Assembly (NCBI GenBank): GCA_910586555.1
Contig: CAJUJY010000057.1
Location: forward strand, 1 to 21,744
DNA from: an uncultured Lachnospiraceae bacterium
Lineage (GTDB): Bacteria; Bacillota; Clostridia; Lachnospirales; Lachnospiraceae
Direction: 5' to 3'
DNA: 21,744 bases
Shown here: positions 14,303 to 21,703 of the stretch, piece after piece
Layout of the letters: every line of letters starts with the position of its first letter
Position numbering within the stretch: position 1 is the first letter of the stretch
Made by a program: the position numbers and the translations under genes
Notes under the pieces: model-generated
Seen by the model: only the letters and a program-made list of their open reading frames with translations
Told to the model about the DNA's origin: nothing
The model's database searches: none

Positions 14303-15287
14303 ATTTGCTGCCTCCTTTTTGAATTAGTTCTTTATACTCCTTATATGTTAATATTTTCCCTGTTTTAGAAAGGATAATTTTAGCTTTATGTGCCTGGCTG
14401 TATAAAAGTTCCTGTTCAATTCCAAGCACCATAGTTGTAAACGGGCTTTCTATATTTTTATCCCTGGCACGCTTTTTTCTGTATTCCAGGGTTTCCTGTG
14501 GCGTGCTGTTTAAGAAAACAGGAATATCAACTCCTTTTAAATAATCACTGTTGCCATGTGTCCATTCTATAACCAGCACATTTATATTACTAAAATCTGT
14601 TTTATCATACCATAATTCACTGTTTGTACGCCCCATTCTCTTTAACCAGATTTCTGAAGCACCATCTTTAAAAGCATGTATAATAGAATTAACTTCGTCA
14701 AATGCAATTTCCTTACCAGTGCCAAGGTACTGTTTTAAGCCTTGTCTTCCTGCTTCTATATAAGGACTGTACCATGGATTTTTGCTAATATGCCCTTTAT
14801 CAGCATCTAAATCATGCTCCTGCCATATCTGTATCTGTTTAAACCTTTCTGGTGTATATCCACCTGCATCTATTAAGCCCTGCAATGCTGCCCTGCGGAA
14901 TACCATCAGGCGTTCTGCATCATTATAAACAGGTATGCGGTAAGGATAATTATCGCCTGAAAGGGTATAACTTCCAATGCCTGCTTGTGACAGATAATAA
15001 GATAAAAGTGAAGCAATCCCTGTTTTGCCAGTGCCAGAGCCTCCACTTACGGAAACCACAGCCCTTTCATATGGGTTGTTTTTAACTGCTTCTGGTAAAA
15101 GAATAACAAGTTCCTTAAAAACCGTTTCTGCCTTTGGCACAAGATCCCCAAAACCTTGTGCCCTATCCCCTGGCATATCACCTTGTGGTATATTTCCAGT
15201 TATTTTTCCTGGCTTCCATGGAAGTATACTGTTTAATTTACTATATATTCCAATATTTGTATTAACCCGTATATAATCCTGGTTCAT
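14295..15287 (-). CDS. P-loop sugar kinase related to the sucrose-kinase part of AgaSK (330 aa)
   Basis: ATP-dependent kinase of the uridine-kinase-like P-loop fold, expected to phosphorylate sucrose. Walker A is GGSGTGKT (82-89). The substrate-side strand SGDNYPYR follows (about 108-115); a Walker-B-like strand reads INVLVIEW, then THGNS; and an arginine-rich lid segment, RKKRARDKN, lies near 279-287. In R. gnavus AgaSK a comparable domain is fused to the C terminus of a GH36 galactosidase. Here it is free-standing, 18 bases downstream of the GH36 gene, and carries ~75 residues ahead of the P-loop strand. The start ATG has AAAGGA 8 bases upstream. Its 3' end overlaps the phosphorylase gene by 8 bases, tying kinase and phosphorylase production together. 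Sucrose as substrate is inferred from context. Confidence 0.8.
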   Translation of the reverse strand: MNQDYIRVNTNIGIYSKLNSILPWKPGKITGNIPQGDMPGDRAQGFGDLVPKAETVFKELVILLPEAVKNNPYERAVVSVSGGSGTGKTGIASLLSYYLSQAGIGSYTLSGDNYPYRIPVYNDAERLMVFRRAALQGLIDAGGYTPERFKQIQIWQEHDLDADKGHISKNPWYSPYIEAGRQGLKQYLGTGKEIAFDEVNSIIHAFKDGASEIWLKRMGRTNSELWYDKTDFSNINVLVIEWTHGNSDYLKGVDIPVFLNSTPQETLEYRKKRARDKNIESPFTTMVLGIEQELLYSQAHKAKIILSKTGKILTYKEYKELIQKGGSKYE

Positions 15288-15305
15288 AAATAAAATCCTT
15301 TCGTT

Positions 15306-17486
15306 TTACTTCTGCATATTTAATACTATCTGGTATGAATTATATTCCCCAAGGCTGCATTTTACAGGAAGGCCTGCTTCCATAAGTGCCGCACCCTGGT
15401 AATATGCACCATTTTCTTCATCTTTATATACTGCATATTTTTCAAGTCCTTTTAATTTCACATAATAAACAGGCATATTTCCATGAATTTCATTTATTAC
15501 AATACTTAATAATACCTGTGTCTTGTCTTTTGAAATATTTTCCCAGGCTGTATATATATCTTTAAATGGATCTGAAAGCCGGTAATAATCTCCGTTTTGT
15601 ATTAAGCCTGCATATTTTTTATACCTTTTTACCTGCTGCCTGGTTTCTTCTTTTTCTGCTTCTGAAAGTTTAGCAGGGTCAAGTTCATATCCAAATACCC
15701 CGGACATTGCAACAATTCCTCTTGTATTAAGGCTTGCCACCCGTCCTGTCTGGTGGTTTGGTACTGCTGATACATGCGAACCTGCCGTACATGCCGGGTA
15801 AAAAAATGAAGTGCCATACTGTATTCTTAAACGGTCTATTGCATCAGTATTATCACTGCACCAGATCTGCGGTGTATAATATAACATTCCAGCATCAAAC
15901 CTTCCGCCGCCGCCACAACAGCCTTCAACCAGGGTATCTGGGTAACGTGTAATTAATTTTTCAAGGAAATCATAAACACCAAGCATATAATTATAGGCAA
16001 CACAGCCCGGAAAACTCTGGCTTGAATACAGTTCTGATAAATTGCGGTTCATATCCCATTTTATATATTCAATATCTGCCTGGTCTAACACGCTGCATAT
16101 CTGGTTAAATATAACTTTCCTTACTTCCTCCCTTGAAAAATCAAGTACAAGCTGGTTTCTTGAGCGTATTGGAGCCCTGCCAGGAACTTGCAGCACAAAA
16201 TCCGGGTGTTTTTTATATAGCATGCTGTCTTCTGAAACCATTTCTGGTTCAATCCAGATACCAAACTTTACATTCTGTTTATTTACCTGTGTTACCAGTT
16301 CCCCAAGTGTACAGCCAAGTTTATCCTCATTAACATTCCAGTCACCAAGCCCCGAATTATCATTGTCCCTTTTGCCAAACCAGCCATCGTCCATAACTAC
16401 AAGCCTGATACCAAGATCTGCGGCTTCTTTTGCAAGATTAATTATAGTATCCCCGTTAAAATTAAAATAAGATGCTTCCCAACTGTTAAGAAGTACAGGA
16501 CGTTCTTTGTTTTTGTATTTTCCACGGCAGATATGGTTACATATACAGTCATGGTATTTTAATGAAAGATCTGAAAAACCATTTTCTGAAAAGCACAAAA
16601 TTGTTTCTGGTACAATAAAAGACTCCCCTTTATTTAAAGGATAATGGAACTGCTCGCTTTGCAGCCCCATTAAAACCCTTGTCTGGCCGAACTGGTCTTT
16701 TTCTGCACCACACATAAAATTTCCACTGTATACAAATAACATTCCATAACATTTGCCATAATCCTCTGTTGTGCCATTTTCTGCCAGTATTATGCCTGGA
16801 TTATGCTGGTGGCTTGAAGCCCCCCTGCGGCTTCCAATTTTAATTTCTGTATGCGTAACAGGCACACGCTCTATATTGCGTTCCATTGTATGCCTGCCAT
16901 AGAAATGTATAAGTTCATACTCACCTGGCATAAAATCCAGGCATGCAGATGCTGCTTTTTCTATTACAAACTGTTCTTTACCATTATTTGTTATAATAAC
17001 ACTTCTTGTTATAATATCTTCTGCTTCCAGTACCCCATAGAGAAGCTGTACCCTTGCGCCATTTAATGCATCTTCAAGGATAATGGAAAGTGTTTCTGCT
17101 TCACCTTTTTTTGTATACACACAAGGAAGTCCTTTAAGGCTGTATTTGCCTTTTATAATTTCATGTGACACATATCTTAAATCACAGCACTCACTATAAT
17201 CCGCATTACGGATTATTAGTGCTGTGCTGCGTGTGTCACCTGTCCCAAGTACTGGGTATTCCTGTGGCAGAGTATCTAAAGAATATGTGCGGTTATACGC
17301 CATTTCTGCCGGATTTCCAGAAAACCCCCTGTCTGCATAAGTAAGCAGGTAATCCATATCCTGTTCTACTCTTTTACCATAATATAAATGCAACAGATAA
17401 CCGAGTTTGTCTGCCATCATCTGGTAAGTTGTATTTTTTGTCTGTAAACTGAAAATTCTTTTCTCATGGTTATAAATAACTGCCAT
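15306..17486 (-). CDS. GH36 alpha-galactosidase (726 aa)
   Basis: Cytoplasmic alpha-galactosidase that removes galactose from raffinose, stachyose or melibiose. A beta-supersandwich N-terminal domain (about 1-325) precedes a TIM barrel (about 326-640) and a C-terminal beta domain. The catalytic nucleophile D478 is in YIKWDMNR and the acid/base D548 is in IWCSDNTDAIDRLRIQYG. Substrate-pocket motifs LLNSWEASYF, VMDDGWFG and EGCCGGGGRFD are intact. The length is that of typical bacterial GH36 enzymes, ending where the AgaSK fusion would continue into its kinase domain. No signal peptide is present, so it acts on imported sugar. ATG at 17486 is preceded by GGGG and lies 19 bases after the permease stop; the kinase gene follows after 18 bases. 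Confidence 0.95.
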   Translation of the reverse strand: MAVIYNHEKRIFSLQTKNTTYQMMADKLGYLLHLYYGKRVEQDMDYLLTYADRGFSGNPAEMAYNRTYSLDTLPQEYPVLGTGDTRSTALIIRNADYSECCDLRYVSHEIIKGKYSLKGLPCVYTKKGEAETLSIILEDALNGARVQLLYGVLEAEDIITRSVIITNNGKEQFVIEKAASACLDFMPGEYELIHFYGRHTMERNIERVPVTHTEIKIGSRRGASSHQHNPGIILAENGTTEDYGKCYGMLFVYSGNFMCGAEKDQFGQTRVLMGLQSEQFHYPLNKGESFIVPETILCFSENGFSDLSLKYHDCICNHICRGKYKNKERPVLLNSWEASYFNFNGDTIINLAKEAADLGIRLVVMDDGWFGKRDNDNSGLGDWNVNEDKLGCTLGELVTQVNKQNVKFGIWIEPEMVSEDSMLYKKHPDFVLQVPGRAPIRSRNQLVLDFSREEVRKVIFNQICSVLDQADIEYIKWDMNRNLSELYSSQSFPGCVAYNYMLGVYDFLEKLITRYPDTLVEGCCGGGGRFDAGMLYYTPQIWCSDNTDAIDRLRIQYGTSFFYPACTAGSHVSAVPNHQTGRVASLNTRGIVAMSGVFGYELDPAKLSEAEKEETRQQVKRYKKYAGLIQNGDYYRLSDPFKDIYTAWENISKDKTQVLLSIVINEIHGNMPVYYVKLKGLEKYAVYKDEENGAYYQGAALMEAGLPVKCSLGEYNSYQIVLNMQK

Positions 17487-17505
17487 AATACACCCCGCTT
17501 TAGAT

Positions 17506-18345
17506 TTATTTTACTGCGCCATTAACAACACCATTTATAATCTGTTTCTGGCATATTACATAGAAAACAAGTATTGGTATTAATGATAATAAATATGATG
17601 CAAATGCAAGGTTATAGTTAGTGCCAAACTGTGACTGGAAATTCATCTGCGCAAGTGGCAGTGTATTAACGCCTGAACCTGCCATAATAACAAGTGGTGT
17701 CATTACATCATTCCATACAGCCAGTGCTGTTATTACAGCAACAGTTGCATGCATTGGCTTCATAAGCGGGAATATAACTTTCCAGTAAGTCCTCCATGTA
17801 GATGCACCGTCTACCCTTGCTGCTTCTTCAAGTGCTATAGGGATATTTACAAGATACCCTGAATACAGCATAATGTTCATTGGCATATAGAATACTACAT
17901 ATAGGAGTATTACGCCAAACCAGTTTGCAAGCCCAAGTTCTGCTGTTTCTTTAGCAAGGGGCATCATAAGTATTGCAAATGGCACAAACATGCCGCTTAC
18001 AATAAAAAGGTAAACAAACCCATAAAACTTATTATGGTTTTTATTTCTTCCAAGTACATAACCAATCATTGAATGTACAAGTATTGATAGTACAACTGTA
18101 ACCAGCGTAATTAAAAGGCTGTATCCAAGTGAATGCCAGAAATCAGTAACTTCCATTGCCTCCCTGAAATTATCAAAGCTCCAATGCTTAGGAAGTGACA
18201 ATATTCCGCTTATTGTATTTGACATTTCTGAAGGCTGTTTAAAAGCAATTACAATAGTCATATACAATGGAAAAGCAATAGTTGACAGCCCAAGAATTAA
18301 AAGTACCATAGGAAGCCATGAAGGGCTTAATTTTTGTTTTATCAT
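17506..18345 (-). CDS. ABC sugar transporter permease, MalG/MsmG type (279 aa)
   Basis: Second membrane subunit of the operon's carbohydrate importer, with about six transmembrane helices. The cytoplasmic loop that contacts the ATPase carries the EAA motif, EEAARVDGASTWRTYWKVIFP (near residues 190-210). The N-terminal TM is followed by an external loop with SFDNFREAM, characteristic of MalG-type proteins. The start ATG overlaps the stop of the other permease as ATGA, and a strong AAGGAGG lies 8 bases upstream. Together with the other permease and the lipoprotein it should carry raffinose-family or related alpha-galactosides. No importer ATPase is encoded in the operon, so an MsmK/MsiK-like shared ATPase elsewhere is presumably used. 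Confidence 0.94.
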   Translation of the reverse strand: MIKQKLSPSWLPMVLLILGLSTIAFPLYMTIVIAFKQPSEMSNTISGILSLPKHWSFDNFREAMEVTDFWHSLGYSLLITLVTVVLSILVHSMIGYVLGRNKNHNKFYGFVYLFIVSGMFVPFAILMMPLAKETAELGLANWFGVILLYVVFYMPMNIMLYSGYLVNIPIALEEAARVDGASTWRTYWKVIFPLMKPMHATVAVITALAVWNDVMTPLVIMAGSGVNTLPLAQMNFQSQFGTNYNLAFASYLLSLIPILVFYVICQKQIINGVVNGAVK

Positions 18346-19208
18346 AACTGCTCCTCCTTTTTACCAGAAAATTTCATTTGCGCTACAGAAATAATTACAA
18401 TAACTATAAAGAATACTACTGCATTGGCACTCTGGAAACCAAACTGCCCGCCTTTCATGCCATTATTATAAATAAGGTATGAAATTGACTCTGTGCTCTG
18501 TGCAGGGCCGCCCTTTGTAAGTGCCATAATCTGGTCAAATACCATTAAAAAGTTTTTAACGCAAAGTACCATATTAATACTAAAAAATGGTATAATTAAT
18601 GGGAATGTAAGCTTCCAGAACTTTTTCCAGCCAGTTGCACCATCAAGTGAACCTGCCTCATATACATCTTCTGGCACAGTCTGCAAACCTGATATATAAA
18701 TAATAGTGTTCATTGCTACTGCCTGCCATGCACATACTATCATAATTCCAATCCATGCAGTATTCTTTCCTGCCAGTATACTTGATTTTAGTGATTCAAT
18801 ACCTGCCATATCTGCTAATGCCGGGACAAGGTATGTAAAGAAGTAGTTAAAAATATAACCAACAACCAGTGCCCCCAGTACATTAGGAAGGAAGTATGCA
18901 CCACGGAAAAATCCTTTTGCACGGATTTTGCTGTTTAATGCCAGTGCAAGTAAAATACTAACTACATTTACAACTATTGTTGTAACAACAGCAAGTTTAA
19001 TAGTAAATATATACGAACTTCCTACCCTTGCATCAGAAAATAAGTCTATATAATTTCTAAGCCCTACCCAGTCATAATCCCCAAATCCCCTGAAATTGGT
19101 AAAACTGTAAACTACACCCCGGAGAAGCGGAATTGTATTAAATGTAATAAACAGTGCCAATATAGGAATAGTAATTAACAAATAAGTACGTTTCCTGTCA
19201 TTTTTCAT
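18342..19208 (-). CDS. ABC sugar transporter permease, MalF/MsmF type (288 aa)
   Basis: First membrane subunit of the carbohydrate importer, with about six hydrophobic helices. The EAA loop reads YEAGSLDGATGWKKFWKLTFP (near 183-203), followed by IIPFFSINM. The early motif FTNFRGFGDYDWVGLRNYIDLF (about 36-57) is the usual MalF/UgpA-type segment after TM1. The ATG lies 11 bases after the stop of the binding-protein gene with a GGGGG ribosome site, and the 3' end overlaps the second permease by 4 bases. Sugar specificity is inferred only from the enzymes in the operon. Confidence 0.94.
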   Translation of the reverse strand: MKNDRKRTYLLITIPILALFITFNTIPLLRGVVYSFTNFRGFGDYDWVGLRNYIDLFSDARVGSSYIFTIKLAVVTTIVVNVVSILLALALNSKIRAKGFFRGAYFLPNVLGALVVGYIFNYFFTYLVPALADMAGIESLKSSILAGKNTAWIGIMIVCAWQAVAMNTIIYISGLQTVPEDVYEAGSLDGATGWKKFWKLTFPLIIPFFSINMVLCVKNFLMVFDQIMALTKGGPAQSTESISYLIYNNGMKGGQFGFQSANAVVFFIVIVIISVAQMKFSGKKEEQL

Positions 19209-19219
19209 TTAAATACCCC

Positions 19220-20500
19220 CTATTCATTATTATTTTGTTCATATTCTTTGACTTTGCGTATAATATCACGGTTGTAACGCTGCCAGTTTTTATCAAATGT
19301 CTGTAAGAAACCATCTACATCCTTTTCAATAAGGAATGTCTGTAACAGGGCATCTACAGACATTTCAGATGGATAATAATGGTCATGGAAATCTGCCATT
19401 TTACCTGCACTGATATATTCCTTTATGCCATCAAGCATTGGGGACAGGTTAAAGTTTCCCTCTTTGCATGGAATTGAATTTTGTGCATTTGCATATTCCT
19501 GGATATTTTCATCTTCAAACAGGAAGTCTAAAACTTCATAAGCCGCTTCCTTATTTTCACATGCCTCTGTTACACAAAACTGCAAGTCAATTCCTGAATT
19601 AAGTGTGTTGCCATCTTTACTGTCACTGGCAGGCATTACAAATGAATCAATATTTAAACCAGGGTTTACGGAAAGTATCTGAGGCACTGCATAGCTTCCA
19701 ATAGGGTACATTGCTGCTTCCCCTCTTGCAAATGCTGTACATGCATCATTATAGCTGTATGCAAATGGTGAATCAGGCCCATATTCAAGCAGGCTTAAAT
19801 ATTTCTTTGCAACTTCAGCGTATTCCTTTGTAAATGTACTTTCACCTTTGTTTACCTTTTTAACAGTATCTGATGGTGTTAAGTCCACTGCTATTGCATT
19901 CCAGGGTGCAAGACAGCTCCATGTATCTTTAAACCCAAAATAAAATGGCAGTATTCCCTTTGCCTTAATATCTTTGCAAAGTGTTAAAAGTTCATTCCAG
20001 TTATTTGGAATTTTCCACCCGTTCTGTTCAAATAAATCCTTGTTATAAAGAATACCTGCTGCATTTGCCATATATGGTATAGCAAATGTCCCTTCCGTAG
20101 GTACAAGTTCCAGCGACTCATCAATATCCCTGTACACCTGTTTAATATTGCCAAGACCCTCATAATTTGAAATATCTGCCAGTATCTTAGCATCTACATA
20201 GTAAGAATATTCTATATCGCCGCCAATACCAACAATATCAGGGTAATCCTCACGTATAAACCTTGTTCTTAAAATTGCAGCAGCATCATTAGGTGAATTG
20301 ATTGTCAGATGTATGTCGTCATGTGTTTCATTAAAAGCTTTTTCAACCATTTTAAAATAGTTGGAAGCCTCTGGCTTATACTGTACAATTTCAATTTCAG
20401 TTACAGAATTATCCTTTTTAGAACCGCACCCCTGTAAAGAAATAACAAAAAACAGCATACAGCCTGTAAACAGTAACCTTGCAAGTCTTCTTCCTTTCAT
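19220..20500 (-). CDS. ABC sugar-binding lipoprotein (426 aa)
   Basis: Extracellular solute-binding protein of the carbohydrate importer, first gene of the operon. The N terminus is a lipoprotein signal: MKGRRLARLL, a hydrophobic core, then the lipobox LQGC with C25 as the anchored residue. The mature protein has the layout of family 1 sugar-binding proteins, including PYMANAAGILYNKDLFEQNGW (about residues 122-142) and NNWNELLTLCKDI. AAAGGAG lies 9 bases before the ATG. The upstream region holds a -10 element (20533-20538) with an AraC-type box two bases behind it, so expression is probably switched on by the divergent AraC protein. Likely ligands are raffinose, stachyose or melibiose, by operon context. 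Confidence 0.93.
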   Translation of the reverse strand: MKGRRLARLLFTGCMLFFVISLQGCGSKKDNSVTEIEIVQYKPEASNYFKMVEKAFNETHDDIHLTINSPNDAAAILRTRFIREDYPDIVGIGGDIEYSYYVDAKILADISNYEGLGNIKQVYRDIDESLELVPTEGTFAIPYMANAAGILYNKDLFEQNGWKIPNNWNELLTLCKDIKAKGILPFYFGFKDTWSCLAPWNAIAVDLTPSDTVKKVNKGESTFTKEYAEVAKKYLSLLEYGPDSPFAYSYNDACTAFARGEAAMYPIGSYAVPQILSVNPGLNIDSFVMPASDSKDGNTLNSGIDLQFCVTEACENKEAAYEVLDFLFEDENIQEYANAQNSIPCKEGNFNLSPMLDGIKEYISAGKMADFHDHYYPSEMSVDALLQTFLIEKDVDGFLQTFDKNWQRYNRDIIRKVKEYEQNNNE

Positions 20501-20532
20501 ATTGGACTGCTCCTTTCGTTTTTGATATTAGA

Positions 20533-20553
20533 ATTGTATCATACCATTATGCT
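20533..20553 (-). promoter_or_regulatory. activator-dependent promoter of the sugar operon, with AraC box 1
   Basis: TACAAT (20533-20538, minus strand) is the -10. Box 1, AGCATAATGGTAT on the minus strand (20541-20553), ends two bases upstream and covers the spacer; no consensus -35 is present. This is the arrangement expected when an AraC-family activator binds against the -35 region. Confidence 0.55.
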
Positions 20554-20582
20554 ATCTAAAATAGCCTGTTTATTGCTGTTTT

Positions 20583-20595
20583 ATACCAAAATGCT
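20583..20595. promoter_or_regulatory. AraC box 2 (central)
   Basis: ATACCAAAATGCT, identical to box 1 (ATACCATTATGCT) at 11 of 13 positions and in the same orientation, starting exactly 42 bases after it. It is also the left arm (20582-20595) of a perfect 14-base inverted repeat with box 3. Confidence 0.55.
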
Positions 20596-20624
20596 GTTTT
20601 ATAAATAAATATTGAAAAACATAT

Positions 20625-20646
20625 AGCATTTTGGTATATTTATAAT
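20625..20646 (+). promoter_or_regulatory. AraC box 3 and -10 element of the araC-type gene
   Basis: AGCATTTTGGTAT (20625-20637) is the inverted copy of box 2; with one flanking base it forms a perfect 14-base inverted repeat (20582-20595 with 20625-20638). TATAAT (20641-20646) follows three bases later and no -35 is seen, mirroring the layout at the sugar-operon promoter. The regulator gene therefore probably controls itself. Confidence 0.55.
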
Positions 20647-20657
20647 AATAGCCAGAA

Positions 20658-20676
20658 CTGGTAAAGGGTATACCAG
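20658..20676 (+). repeat. small hairpin in the araC-type gene leader
   Basis: CTGGTA (20658-20663) pairs perfectly with TACCAG (20671-20676) around a 7-base loop, shortly after the predicted transcription start and about 28 bases before the start codon. A competing 4-bp pairing CCAG/CTGG (20652-20661) shares the left arm. Function unknown. Confidence 0.35.
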
Positions 20677-20703
20677 ATTAGAAAATATTATGGAGGACTT
20701 ATT

Positions 20704-21558
20704 ATGAGTGAGGTTATTTTTTCAGTATTTCCAAGTGAAAATTTTATTGATATGGGGTTATACCAGTTTGGGTGGGAACACTGTGACCCTTCACACTCTT
20801 TTGGTCCTGCGGCAAGAAACCATTTCTTATTCCATTATGTAATATCTGGCACAGGTATATTAATGGCAATGGATTCCAGTGGGGAAACTGTGCAGTATTC
20901 TATTAAAAGCGGCCAGGGGTTTATGATGTTCCCGCAGCAGATATGCACATATATAGCAGACAGTAAAATCCCCTGGGAATATGCATGGATTGAATTTGAC
21001 GGGCTGCGTGTAAAACAGACGCTTGAAATGGCAGGACTTAATATAAACCAGCCTGTATATAAGGCAAGATTTAAAGATATTGCCAAAACTATGAAAGATG
21101 AAATGTTATATATTATAAATAATAAAGATGCTTCACCATTCCATTTAATAGGGCATCTCTATCTTTTTATTGATGCATTGTTACGCTCTTCTAATTCTAC
21201 CCAGATAACCAAAGGAAATACACTAAGGGATTTTTATATTAAAGAAGCAATTTCATATATAGAACAGAATTTCCAGAATGAAATTACAATAGAAGATATT
21301 GCCAGGTTCTGCGGGCTTAACAGAAGTTACTTCGGTAAAATATTCCATGAAAATATTGGAAAAACACCACAGGAATTTTTAATTTCATACCGTATGACAA
21401 AAGCAGCAGAATTATTAAAACTAACAGACCTGCCGGTTGCAGATATAGGAAATGCAGTTGGCTATCCAAACCAACTGCATTTTTCACGTGCATTTAAAAA
21501 TGTATATGGAATCCCGCCAAGACAATGGCGTTATGAAAATGCTATGCCAGTAAAATAA
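20704..21558 (+). CDS. AraC-family transcriptional regulator (284 aa)
   Basis: Sugar-responsive regulator transcribed away from the sugar operon. The N-terminal half (about 1-165) looks like a cupin-type AraC ligand domain (HYVISGTGIL, then GQGFMMFPQQ). The C-terminal ~100 residues hold two helix-turn-helix motifs: ITIEDIARFCGLNRSYFGKIF (195-215) and ADIGNAVGYPNQLHFSRAFK (246-265), closed by the family hallmark YGIPPRQWR. The start has GGAGG 7 bases upstream. Regulators of this architecture (MsmR/RafR type) activate alpha-galactoside operons in Firmicutes. Three evenly spaced 13-base boxes in the 203-base shared intergenic region are its likely binding sites, serving both the operon and its own gene. 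Confidence 0.93.
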   Translation: MSEVIFSVFPSENFIDMGLYQFGWEHCDPSHSFGPAARNHFLFHYVISGTGILMAMDSSGETVQYSIKSGQGFMMFPQQICTYIADSKIPWEYAWIEFDGLRVKQTLEMAGLNINQPVYKARFKDIAKTMKDEMLYIINNKDASPFHLIGHLYLFIDALLRSSNSTQITKGNTLRDFYIKEAISYIEQNFQNEITIEDIARFCGLNRSYFGKIFHENIGKTPQEFLISYRMTKAAELLKLTDLPVADIGNAVGYPNQLHFSRAFKNVYGIPPRQWRYENAMPVK

Positions 21559-21575
21559 TATTATTAACTTTCCCT

Positions 21576-21668
21576 TTACTTCCAGGGGCGTTTTTTACCT
21601 GTCCAGCCTTTTTCCCTCCAGTAATCTGCATCTGCTTTATTCCATCCATTTTTCTGTGCAATACGCAT
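21576..21668 (-). pseudogene. short coding remnant (30 codons), possibly a 3' gene fragment
   Basis: A minus-strand frame from ATG 21668 to TAA 21576 encodes 30 residues of sensible composition (NGWNKADADYWREKGWTG, then KKRPWK). The frame stays open 11 codons further upstream (YFVKTKAFFNI) and is then closed by TAA. There is no ribosome site before the ATG. It reads like the C-terminal tail of a larger lost gene rather than an intact small gene, but the parent family was not recognised. Confidence 0.35.
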
Positions 21669-21703
21669 TATATTAAAAAAAGCTTTTGTTTTAACAAAAT
21701 ATT

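Noticed and set aside
16042..16470. 142-codon plus-strand open frame inside the GH36 gene
   Set aside because: Antisense to the conserved TIM barrel of the galactosidase; no ribosome site or family motif of its own.
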